Shown here in pieces: positions 7,403-14,899 of a DNA stretch of 40,298 nucleotides; within the stretch, counting starts at the first letter, position 1, and every line of letters starts with the position of its first letter. The position numbers and the translations under genes are program-made. Where the stretch lies: assembly GCA_002841595.1 (NCBI GenBank), contig PHAD01000010.1, positions 1-40,298 of the forward strand. The letters are read 5' to 3'. Under the pieces are notes generated by a model. The model ran no database searches, was not told the origin of the DNA, and was given only the letters and a program-made list of their open reading frames with translations. This DNA is from Firmicutes bacterium HGW-Firmicutes-12. Its GTDB lineage: Bacteria; Bacillota; Peptococcia; DRI-13; PHAD01.

Positions 7403-9339
7403 ATTATATTCCGTCGCCTTGGGCTATAGTCATTTTTATAAGTTTTGTTGTTGCCGTTTTATTAATTTCGTATCATTTTGCCAGAAAAACTAAATCAGCA
7501 TCAGGTTACTTTGCCGCAGGGGGTAATATTCACTGGTCGGTAAACGGAATAGCTTTTGCCGGAGATTATCTGTCGGCAGCATCTTTTTTGGGAATATGCG
7601 GAATGATTGCGGTTTCCGGGTATGATGGTTTCTTGTATTCCATTGGATATTTAGCAGGCTGGATAGTCGCGCTCTTCATTGTAGCTGAGCCCATGAAAAG
7701 AATGGGGAAATATACTTTTACAGATGCTTTGGATTTCAAATTCAATTCTAAAGGTATACAATTGGTTGCCGCTATTAGTACTTTGCTTGTTTCACTATTT
7801 TATTTAATTCCACAGATGGTAGGGGCAGGATCACTGGTAACTCCTCTGCTGGGGCTTCCCCATTGGGCGGGTGTAGTAATGGTTGGAACAATAGTTATTA
7901 TTATTGTAGCCACAGCTGGAATGACTTCCACTACATATGTGCAGTTTTTAAAGGGTGGGCTACTAATTATTTTTTCAATGACTCTAGTTTTTATGGTGTT
8001 TTCTCGAGGTATTTCGACTACCCCCGACCAGGGAGGTGATCTGGAATACCATAAACTTCTTTCTATTAATGTTGTTAATTCTACTGAAGGTGCAGTTGAG
8101 ATAGAGGATAAATCTTATAAAGTTGTAGAAGAGCTAGATGGGAGCGGCTCTGTAAGATTTATTAAAATGTCCAAAGGGCAAGAAGAAACTATTTGGAGAT
8201 TGAACGAGGAGCAGGGAGTCTTAGAGGAGACTCTAGTTGTCAGTGAGCTCGCGGACGGTACAGTGTTATATAATGGAGGACAAAAGGAAGAAGATAAATT
8301 CTTTCAAATAGGACATATGAGTGAAATAGATGGAAAGACGGATACTGAAACGGCCACTCTAAACGTATTTTCATTCATCGAGACTATAAAAAATGGGACT
8401 GTTATAAGATGGAGTACGCAGGTAATTGCTGATAATAACACAAAACATACGATTTATTACCAGAACCCAACTCCTGGAAAGGAAATTTTAAGTCCAGGCT
8501 TGAAATTTAAAGTAGATTCTGAAAAAGGAGCAAAAACCACCGACAAATTAGATTTCATTTCACTAATGCTTGCCTTGTTCCTTGGCACAGCAGCATTACC
8601 ACATATCTTGATTCGGTATTATACGGTGCCTAGTCCTGCTTGTGCCCGTAAGTCAACTATTGTGGCTATTGCAGCCATAGGATTTTTTTATTGCTTAACC
8701 CTGTATTTGGGTCTAGGTGCTATGGTCAGCGGAGTAATTGATATGACTAACAATAACATGTCAGCACCTCTTTTAGCCAAGTCCTTTGGGGTGACTATCT
8801 TTGCGGTTATCTCGGCCATTGCTTTTGCGACGGTGCTGGGCACTGTCAGTGGACTTATCGTGGCTGCCTCGGGTGCAGTTGCCCATGATTTAATGGATAG
8901 GTTCTTAGGTATGAATATGACTGATAAGAAGAAAGTATTTGCCGGCAAGATGGCTGCTGTGGTAGTAGGGATTATCGCCATGATACTGGGTATACTCTTC
9001 AAAGGAATGAACGTATCATTTTTGGTAGGATGGGCCTTTGCTGTGGCAGCATCAGCTAATCTTCCTGCCATAATAATGATTCTATTTTGGAAGAAGACCA
9101 CATCTCAGGGTGTTATATCCTCAATACTTGTTGGATTGACGTCTGCATTGGGACTAATTCTTTTATCGCAAGAAACATTTAATAATGTGTATCATTTGAT
9201 AAATGTTACTGCTCCAGTTCCAATCAATAATCCGGCGATAATTTCTGTACCTTTGAGTTTTATTACATTGGTCGTGGTTTCACTATACACTCAGAATAGG
9301 AAAAAGCCGATTAATGAGCCAATAATGAGTGAAGTTTAA
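7399..9339 (+). CDS. Sodium:solute symporter, acetate permease (ActP)-like
   Basis: The 646-residue protein belongs to the SSS family: N-terminal membrane helices, GDYLSAASFLG (about residues 55-65), and later ALPHILIRYYTVP, the segment typical of cation-acetate symporters. The pairing with a DUF485 gene supports acetate or another short monocarboxylate as substrate. It is longer than usual (about 550): a hydrophilic stretch of roughly 170 residues (about 205-380) separates two membrane helices and is rich in charged residues and beta-like segments. A bidirectional terminator follows. Expression probably depends on the upstream sigma-54 activator. The substrate could also be pyruvate, propionate or lactate. 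Confidence 0.85.
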   Translation: MNYIPSPWAIVIFISFVVAVLLISYHFARKTKSASGYFAAGGNIHWSVNGIAFAGDYLSAASFLGICGMIAVSGYDGFLYSIGYLAGWIVALFIVAEPMKRMGKYTFTDALDFKFNSKGIQLVAAISTLLVSLFYLIPQMVGAGSLVTPLLGLPHWAGVVMVGTIVIIIVATAGMTSTTYVQFLKGGLLIIFSMTLVFMVFSRGISTTPDQGGDLEYHKLLSINVVNSTEGAVEIEDKSYKVVEELDGSGSVRFIKMSKGQEETIWRLNEEQGVLEETLVVSELADGTVLYNGGQKEEDKFFQIGHMSEIDGKTDTETATLNVFSFIETIKNGTVIRWSTQVIADNNTKHTIYYQNPTPGKEILSPGLKFKVDSEKGAKTTDKLDFISLMLALFLGTAALPHILIRYYTVPSPACARKSTIVAIAAIGFFYCLTLYLGLGAMVSGVIDMTNNNMSAPLLAKSFGVTIFAVISAIAFATVLGTVSGLIVAASGAVAHDLMDRFLGMNMTDKKKVFAGKMAAVVVGIIAMILGILFKGMNVSFLVGWAFAVAASANLPAIIMILFWKKTTSQGVISSILVGLTSALGLILLSQETFNNVYHLINVTAPVPINNPAIISVPLSFITLVVVSLYTQNRKKPINEPIMSEV

Positions 9340-9370
9340 CTATATAGTTCTAGTATAGCTCCAGTAAAAT

Positions 9371-9420
9371 AAGAGGCTATTTTTAAACCTAGTTTTTAAG
9401 GTTTAAGAATAGCCTCTTTT
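9371..9420. terminator. Bidirectional terminator
   Basis: AAGAGGCTATT (9371-9381) pairs with AATAGCCTCTT (9408-9418), with further AAACC/GGTTT pairing inside. It has U-rich tails on both strands and lies between the convergent symporter and aminotransferase genes. Confidence 0.8.
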
Positions 9421-9456
9421 GATATTACTGAATAATTAGGAGCATTAAGGAGTTAG

Positions 9457-10614
9457 CTATTGGATAAATCTCCCGATGCGTTTTAGTGCTTCGGTAATTT
9501 GCTCCATGGATGAGGCATAGCATGCTCTGACAAAGCCTTCTCCACATTCTCCAAAAGCAGTACCGGGTACCATAAGGACTTTTTGGGATATCAATAGTTG
9601 TTCACAAAAATCATCGGAGGATAATCCTGTACTTTGGATGCAGGGAAAGATATAGAAAGCCCCAAGGGGTTCAAAGCAATTTAAGCCCAGTTTTCTGAAG
9701 CCATTGACGAGAACACGTCTTCTGCGGTTATATTCTCTCACCATTTCATCGACACTGGCTGCACCGTTTCTTAAGGCCTCGATAGCTGCATATTGGGCTG
9801 TTGTGGGGGCACACATGATCGCATATTGATGTATCTTGACCATGGCCTGAATAATAGCAGGATGACCACAAGCATACCCTAAGCGCCAGCCGGTCATAGC
9901 ATAGGCTTTGGAAAAACCGTTAATAACAATGGTTTTATCCTTCATTTCCTCGAAAGTAGCTATTGAGACATGTTTTCCTTCGTAGGTGAGCTCGGCATAG
10001 ATTTCATCGGAAATAACAAGTATGTCTTTATCTTTAAGTATTTGTACTAATCCGGACAGTTCGTCCTTAGTCATTATTGCACCTGTAGGATTGTTAGGGT
10101 AGGGGATGATTAATATTTTTGTACGCGGCGATAGGGCATTCTCCAAGAGCTCCGGGGTTAGTTTAAATTCATCTTCAGCACGGAGTCTGATGCTCACTGG
10201 AGTGGCACCGGTTATTTTTGTACAGCCTTGATATGCAACAAAGCTGGGTTCTGGGATGATAACCTCGTCCCCCGGACCTACTAAGGACCTAAGTGCCAAA
10301 TCAATACCTTCGCTACCGCCAACAGTAACAAGGATTTGACTTTTTGGGTCATACCGAAGGTTATAGTTGTTTTTCATATGATAGGAGATTTCTTCCCTTA
10401 ATCGTAAGATGCCGGCATTTGAAGAGTAGTGGGTGTGACCCTTTTCCAAGGAATATATACCGGCCTCACATACATTCCAGGGCGTAGTATAATCGGGTTC
10501 ACCTACTCCAAGTGAGATAACATCATCCATCTCATTTATTAGGTCAAAATACTTGCGAATTCCGGAAGGAGGGATATTCCTAATTTTCGGTAAAATCATA
10601 TCTTCAATTTTCAT
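9457..10614 (-). CDS. PLP-dependent class I/II aminotransferase, AlaT-like
   Basis: This is a 385-residue fold-type I aminotransferase. Visible marks are the substrate arm LGVGEPDY (35-42), the PLP-phosphate turn GGSEG (99-103), PYPNNPTGA (171-179), the aspartate in SDEIYAEL and the Schiff-base lysine K236 in NGFSKAYAMTGWRLGY. The start overlaps the stop of the Lrp-type gene by 4 bases, so the two are coupled. A Lrp regulator next to a transaminase recalls the B. subtilis alaR-alaT (yugG-yugH) pair, so alanine-glutamate transamination is likely; an aromatic or aspartate aminotransferase cannot be excluded. The operon is preceded by a T-box leader, meaning that uncharged tRNA raises its expression. 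Confidence 0.9.
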   Translation of the reverse strand: MKIEDMILPKIRNIPPSGIRKYFDLINEMDDVISLGVGEPDYTTPWNVCEAGIYSLEKGHTHYSSNAGILRLREEISYHMKNNYNLRYDPKSQILVTVGGSEGIDLALRSLVGPGDEVIIPEPSFVAYQGCTKITGATPVSIRLRAEDEFKLTPELLENALSPRTKILIIPYPNNPTGAIMTKDELSGLVQILKDKDILVISDEIYAELTYEGKHVSIATFEEMKDKTIVINGFSKAYAMTGWRLGYACGHPAIIQAMVKIHQYAIMCAPTTAQYAAIEALRNGAASVDEMVREYNRRRRVLVNGFRKLGLNCFEPLGAFYIFPCIQSTGLSSDDFCEQLLISQKVLMVPGTAFGECGEGFVRACYASSMEQITEALKRIGRFIQ

Positions 10615-11090
10615 ATGAAGATTGCCTCCCGACCGTCTTCTAGTTTGTCGTCAAAAATTGTACCTTTATCTTTATATTTCTTCAGAACAAAATGGGTCGC
10701 TGTACTTTGCACAGATTCGAGTGGAGCTAGCTTTTCTGCGACAAATAAGGCTACCTCTTTCATGCTTTTTCCTTCTATGATAACGCATAGATCAAAGCTA
10801 CCGGACATCAAGTAGCAGGCTTTTACTTGTGGAAACTTATAAATCCTTTCGGCGACTTTATCAAAACCTTCTCCTCTTTGTGGAGTTACTTTAATTTCTA
10901 TAAATGCTGTAACATTTTCTATTTCGGTTTTTTCCCAATTTACCAAAGCAGTGTAGCCAACGATTACATTCTCTTTTTCATAATTTCTGATGCTCTCGTT
11001 TACTTCCTGCGGACTTTTTCCGGTCATGACAGCAAGCTGTTCTTCGGTGTAACGACAGTTTTTCTCCAGAATACTCAAAATTTCATCCAT
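10611..11090 (-). CDS. Lrp/AsnC-family regulator, AlaR-like
   Basis: The 159-residue protein has an N-terminal winged HTH (about 1-48) and a RAM/AsnC ligand-binding domain (about 60-135, with the turn SGSFDLCVIIEG). The first HTH helix is shorter than in classical Lrp. AGGAG lies nine bases before the ATG at 11090. It is the first gene of an operon with an aminotransferase and comes after a T-box leader, so control by an amino acid acts at two levels: attenuation by tRNA and this protein. The last 20 residues are a charged extension. The effector is unknown; alanine is suggested by analogy with B. subtilis AlaR. Confidence 0.88.
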   Translation of the reverse strand: MDEILSILEKNCRYTEEQLAVMTGKSPQEVNESIRNYEKENVIVGYTALVNWEKTEIENVTAFIEIKVTPQRGEGFDKVAERIYKFPQVKACYLMSGSFDLCVIIEGKSMKEVALFVAEKLAPLESVQSTATHFVLKKYKDKGTIFDDKLEDGREAIFI

Positions 11091-11130
11091 AAAACATCAG
11101 CTCCTAAAATTAGTATTTTACAAAATAAAA

Positions 11131-11370
11131 ATCCCCTCCATCCTTGAAAAGGGACGAAGGAGATATTCGCGGTACCACCCTAATTAGTGCCAGTAGGCAC
11201 TCTCTTGTACCTCTATAACGTGAGGGTGACGTCTGCCTCTTATGTGAGTACTGAAAAAGTCTCTTTCTCGAGGCGATACTCTAAGGGTGCTTTCAACATG
11301 TTTCACTGCCAGGCTCACACCATTTCCTGACTCGCTTATGCTTAGCATGTTTACTCTTCCTTATCATCGT
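11131..11370 (-). promoter_or_regulatory. T-box riboswitch leader (tRNA-sensing)
   Basis: On the minus strand the T-box sequence GGGTGGTACCGCG (11168-11180) is followed by a terminator whose 13-bp stem pairs 11152-11164 with 11131-11143 and ends in a U run. Upstream, Stem I has a base helix (CGAT/ATCG), an AACATG/CATGTT helix (11346-11351 with 11295-11300), an AGTA/GAA loop-E pattern and a distal GGTGTGAG. The specifier read by position is AGC (Ser, 11289-11291); one base further is GCA (Ala, 11288-11290). The antiterminator bulge UGGU fits an A discriminator, which suits tRNA-Ala better. The Lrp/aminotransferase operon is its target. Confidence 0.93.
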
Positions 11371-11576
11371 TATTTAGCTAATTTAAAATTAATGATATTG
11401 TACTAAATCTTTTGTAAAGATTCAATAGAGAAATTGTTTTTTGTGTTTGTTCTGTGATAAAGTCACCTTGTTAAAATGAAGACGGCTATGAAGTAAGTAT
11501 GGAGATTGACCAATTATCTGATATAATATGATTTATAGTTTATGAATTAGATGGGAAGAGAGAGGTGTTTTTTATA

Positions 11577-11918
11577 ATGAAAATGGTCATAGCCGTTATC
11601 AGACCGGAGGCACTAGAAGCTCTCAAGGAAGCGCTTCTAAAAGCTGATGTAGCAAAAATGACAGTTAGTCAAGTACGAGGATGCGGACAACAGATGGGCT
11701 ATACTGAGACTTATCGAGGGAATATAGTTAACGTGAATTTATTAAGCAAGGTACGGGTGGAAATAGCTGTAAACGATGAGTTTGAACAACCTACAGTAGA
11801 CGCGATTATGAATGCAGCTAGAACCGGAAAGATTGGTGATGGGAAAATATTTGTTATGCCAATCGAAAAGTGTTATCGTATCAGGACTGGTGAAGAAGGC
11901 CCAGCAGCGATTGGATAA
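11577..11918 (+). CDS. P-II family nitrogen-regulatory protein, orphan
   Basis: This 113-residue GlnB-type trimer subunit has the conserved Q39 region, a T-loop with TETYRG, K58 and the C-terminal GDGKIFV and RIRTGE with the ATP-contacting basic residues. The residue at the position of the uridylylated Tyr51 is valine in this protein, so control by uridylylation is not expected; binding of ATP/ADP and 2-oxoglutarate is. The ATG at 11577 fits the usual N-terminus (MKMV); a GTG at 11565 would add four residues. An extended -10 box TGATATAAT (11519-11527) lies upstream. No amtB, glnA or nif gene is adjacent, so the partner is unknown. Confidence 0.9.
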   Translation: MKMVIAVIRPEALEALKEALLKADVAKMTVSQVRGCGQQMGYTETYRGNIVNVNLLSKVRVEIAVNDEFEQPTVDAIMNAARTGKIGDGKIFVMPIEKCYRIRTGEEGPAAIG

Positions 11919-12034
11919 TAACTTGATATCCATAATTATGATATATTGACCTCCTATAGCAGGATTAAATAACTAGCATAGGGGGTATTTATATAAGGTG
12001 GCGTAGTAGATACAATTTTCTAAGGAGTGATATT

Positions 12035-13204
12035 GTGTTATACAGGAAATTTGGAAAAACAAATGAACAAGTCTCCGTTTTGGGTTTTGGATGTATGAGA
12101 CTGCCTATTCTTGATGGAGATAATACAAAAATAGATGAAGAAAAAGCCATTAAAATGATAAGGCATGCCATTGACGAAGGTGTAAACTATATTGACACTG
12201 CTTATCCCTATCATAGCCCAAGCATGAAGCAGGGTGGGGCGAGTGAAACCCTAGTTGCAAAAGCATTAAAGGACGGTTATCGAAAGAAAGTAAAACTTGC
12301 TACAAAATTACCTAGCTGGCTGATAAGAAGTAGAGAAGATATGGATAAATACTTAAATGAGCAGTTAGAAAGGCTAGAGACAGATTATATAGATTTTTAT
12401 CTTGCTCATTCCCTTAATGCTGCGACATGGCGTATGATCAAAGATGCAGGCATTAATGATTTTCTCGATCAAGCTATAAAAGACGGAAGAATAAAACACG
12501 CCGGTTTTTCTTTCCATGATAGTATTGTCCTGTTTAAGGAAATAGTTGATTATTATGATTGGACCTTCTGTCAAATCCAGTACAATTATATGGATGAGAA
12601 TTTCCAAGCCGGTACTGAAGGTCTAATGTATGCAGCCAAAAGAGGTTTGGGTATAGCAATTATGGAACCTCTTAGAGGCGGAAAGCTTACAAATAATTTG
12701 CCTGTAGAGGTTATAAAAGCATTTGATACGGCCGATATAAAAAGAAGTCCCGCAGAGTGGGCACTTAGATGGGTATTAAATCATCCTGAGGTAGCTGTAG
12801 CCTTAAGTGGGATGACTACATTTGAGCAGGTCGTAGAAAACATAGAAATAGCTAAAAATGCTCAAGCTAATACAATGACCGATAAAGAAGCTGAAATTAT
12901 TGAGAAAGCTAAGACTGCATTTATAGAGAGAATAAAAGTTAATTGTACAGCCTGTGGCTACTGTATGCCTTGCCCGGCAAAAGTTAATATCAGTGCTTGT
13001 TTTACTCATTATAACGATTTTTATGTATTTGGCGATCCTGAAACAAATGACCCCACAAAGTCCCAATACTTTACGCTTGGTCCAAAACAGAAGGCCTCAA
13101 ATTGTATCGAGTGCGGTAAATGTGAAGAACATTGTCCGCAGAATATTTCCATTCGCCAGGAATTAAAGAAAGTAAAGGAATTATTTGAGACCAATGCGTC
13201 TTAA
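12035..13204 (+). CDS. Aldo/keto reductase with C-terminal ferredoxin-type clusters
   Basis: The 389-residue protein has an aldo/keto reductase TIM barrel (about 1-285) starting with FGKTNEQVSVLGFGCMRLP, with the catalytic Asp-Tyr pair in NYIDTAYPYH and later the NADPH-site pattern MEPLRGG. The C-terminal part (about 300-380) has two cysteine clusters, CTACGYCMPCP and CIECGKCEEHCP, for Fe-S centres. This fused form is common in strict anaerobes; its substrate is unknown, and electrons may pass between ferredoxin and NAD(P)H or the sugar/aldehyde substrate. The GTG start at 12035 follows AAGGAGTGATATT. The 3' end overlaps the convergent UppS-like gene by 4 bases. Confidence 0.92.
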   Translation: MLYRKFGKTNEQVSVLGFGCMRLPILDGDNTKIDEEKAIKMIRHAIDEGVNYIDTAYPYHSPSMKQGGASETLVAKALKDGYRKKVKLATKLPSWLIRSREDMDKYLNEQLERLETDYIDFYLAHSLNAATWRMIKDAGINDFLDQAIKDGRIKHAGFSFHDSIVLFKEIVDYYDWTFCQIQYNYMDENFQAGTEGLMYAAKRGLGIAIMEPLRGGKLTNNLPVEVIKAFDTADIKRSPAEWALRWVLNHPEVAVALSGMTTFEQVVENIEIAKNAQANTMTDKEAEIIEKAKTAFIERIKVNCTACGYCMPCPAKVNISACFTHYNDFYVFGDPETNDPTKSQYFTLGPKQKASNCIECGKCEEHCPQNISIRQELKKVKELFETNAS

Positions 13205-13893
13205 CCACCAAGAGTAATATCCTGTTGTTCATACCATTGTAGAGCTTCATATAGATGCTCCACCGAATAATCAGGCCATAAAGTATCTAAAATAAAAAAA
13301 TCAGCATAGATTGTCTGTACAGGAAGAAAACCGCTTAATCTTCTACGGCCGCCCCAGCGAATCATCAAATCAATCCTTGATATATCTGCTGATGCAATAC
13401 TTGACCAGAAGGGTTCGTTAGATTTAAAGTCCTTATTTCTCAACTGGGAAAGGGCTTTACCTAAATCCCATTGCCAACCGTAATTCACAAGAAAGTTAAC
13501 TTTCATGCTAGCTTTACCAAAGCATACTCTTTTTCCGGTGAATGGAAGTAAAGCTTGTGGAAAGAGCGAAGATTCTGTATTACCAACAACAAGCAAAGAG
13601 GCATCCATATCTGTTAATTTCATAACTGCATCTACACAAGCCTTTTGAAAAGCAATCCGTTGCACAGAAGGCCTTTTTGTGTTGTCTTGTGTAAAGCCGT
13701 AGAAGGTCATTTCTTCTATACCTATGTTATGACAATGTTGAAACAATAAGAAACCTGGTTCGATGCCAGCAGCATAACCCTCTTCTTTATTAAGACCATG
13801 GAAGAGAGCCCAACGCCTGTTGCCATCGGGGATAATCCCAATGTGGCGAGGCAGTCTTTTGAAAGAGGGTTGAGTTTTCAGCTTTACTTCCAT
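13201..13893 (-). CDS. Divergent undecaprenyl diphosphate synthase-like cis-prenyltransferase
   Basis: The 230-residue protein begins with HIGIIPDGNRRWA, the pyrophosphate-binding motif with the catalytic Asp of UppS. It also has TQDNTKRP in place of the usual STENWxRP, NYGWQWDL in place of NYGGRxE, and IRWGGRRRLSGFL in place of IRTGGExRLSNFL. Both arginines and the serine of the last motif are kept but the Glu is replaced by Arg. It is thus a paralogue rather than the housekeeping enzyme, possibly with another chain length or partner. AAAGGAGCT precedes the ATG at 13893; a 47-residue upstream extension runs through an inverted repeat and is unlikely. No dxr/cdsA/frr neighbours are present. 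Confidence 0.8.
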   Translation of the reverse strand: MEVKLKTQPSFKRLPRHIGIIPDGNRRWALFHGLNKEEGYAAGIEPGFLLFQHCHNIGIEEMTFYGFTQDNTKRPSVQRIAFQKACVDAVMKLTDMDASLLVVGNTESSLFPQALLPFTGKRVCFGKASMKVNFLVNYGWQWDLGKALSQLRNKDFKSNEPFWSSIASADISRIDLMIRWGGRRRLSGFLPVQTIYADFFILDTLWPDYSVEHLYEALQWYEQQDITLGG

Positions 13894-13979
13894 AGTAGCT
13901 CCTTTTATTTTTAAATATATTTTTAGCAAAAAAGTTAATATATATGCAAGGAATAAAGGACTCATGGTGATGTTATTGG

Positions 13980-14036
13980 ATATGAGAAAAGACAACGAAA
14001 AGTGTAAAAGTACATTTTCGTTGTCTTTTCTCATAT
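13980..14036. repeat. Perfect 22-bp inverted repeat (large hairpin)
   Basis: The left arm (13980-14001, with AGAAAAGACAACGAAAA) and right arm (14015-14036) are exact complements over 22 bp. Inside, TGTA-AAAG-TACA extends the stem by 4 bp past one bulged G. No long U run follows on either strand. It lies between the ABC ATPase gene and the UppS-like gene, both minus-strand, so it may act as a terminator or mRNA-stabilising structure, or be a remnant of a small mobile repeat. Confidence 0.8.
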
Positions 14037-14098
14037 ATTTCTAAGGTTTCTATGTTTAAATATTAGTAATCCTCCATTTAATATATATATTGTGTTTA

Positions 14099-14127
14099 GC
14101 CCCTATATAAGGGGCTTTATCTTTTTG
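14099..14127 (+). terminator. Hairpin with U-rich tail on the plus strand
   Basis: AGCCCC (14099-14104) pairs with GGGGCT (14112-14117) and is followed by TTATCTTTTT on the plus strand. No plus-strand gene lies upstream; on the minus strand, where the ABC operon ends at 14150, the tail is A-rich. Its role is therefore uncertain. Confidence 0.35.
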
Positions 14128-14149
14128 TAAGTAGCGATTTAAAATCTGT

Positions 14150-14899
14150 TCAGTCTCGACAAGAGTACGAACCTAATCCTTCCCAAGTCTTTGCTTGACC
14201 TAACTCTTGAGGAGAAAAATCATTATTAATACGGCCATCAACGAGTTCAATTATGCGGTCGGAACGAGCTGCAATAGAACGGTCGTGTGTTACGACAATG
14301 AAGGTTGAACCTTGTTCCTTATTGATTTCACGTAAGAGCTGAATAATCTGATCACTGGATTTGGTATCTAGATTACCTGTTGGTTCATCGGCAAGAATTA
14401 GTTTGGGCTGGTTTATTAGCGCTCGAGCAATAGCTACACGTTGCTGTTGACCGCCTGAGAGGTTGTTGATGCGAGCATCCAATTTATTTTCAAGTCCAAC
14501 CTTGGTGAGTAAATATTTGGCACGTTCCAGTATCCTTTGGTCAGGGAAACCAGAATGAGAGATGCGATAGGGAAGAAGAACATTTTCCATAGCTGTGAAA
14601 TCGGGGAAGAGATAGTGAAACTGAAAGATGAAACCCATGGCACGATTGCGAAAATCTGCTAATTCGTTCTCGCTTAAAGAAATCATAGAAAGTCCATCGA
14701 TAATTAGATCGCCACCACTAGATTGGTCTAGTGTTCCAAGGATGTTGAGTAAGGTACTCTTTCCTGAACCCGATGGTCCGATTAGAGAAACGAAAGTTCC
14801 TGGCAGAATATCGAGGGTTACATCGAATAGAACTTGGTTTTTGACAGAATCACCATAAAACTTAATAATGTTATGCAATTGCACCATATATTTATCCAT
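14150..14899 (-). CDS. ABC transporter ATP-binding protein, MacB/LolD type
   Basis: The 249-residue ATPase has Walker [10 protein letters not shown] (about 40-48), the Q-loop, the signature [15 protein letters not shown], Walker [13 protein letters not shown] and the switch histidine in VVTHD. The [13 protein letters not shown] stretch is typical of the type VII (MacB/LolD/FtsE) group that drives mechanotransmission rather than classical transport. The start overlaps the permease stop by 8 bases. It is the last gene of a four-gene operon with a lipoprotein, a membrane-fusion-type adaptor and a permease. Confidence 0.93.
   Translation of the reverse strand: MDKYMVQLHNIIKFYGDSVKNQVLFDVTLDILPGTFVSLIGPSGSGKSTLLNILGTLDQSSGGDLIIDGLSMISLSENELADFRNRAMGFIFQFHYLFPDFTAMENVLLPYRISHSGFPDQRILERAKYLLTKVGLENKLDARINNLSGGQQQRVAIARALINQPKLILADEPTGNLDTKSSDQIIQLLREINKEQGSTFIVVTHDRSIAARSDRIIELVDGRINNDFSPQELGQAKTWEGLGSYSCRD

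Noticed and set aside
8688-9101. 137-residue minus-strand frame inside the symporter gene
   Set aside because: It is a shadow of a membrane protein coding frame: low-complexity Ala/Thr/Ile/Pro composition and no ribosome binding site.
13894-14034. 47-residue N-terminal extension of the UppS-like protein
   Set aside because: It crosses the large inverted repeat; a good RBS (AAAGGAGCT) precedes the ATG at 13893 and the family normally starts close to the DGNRRWA motif.
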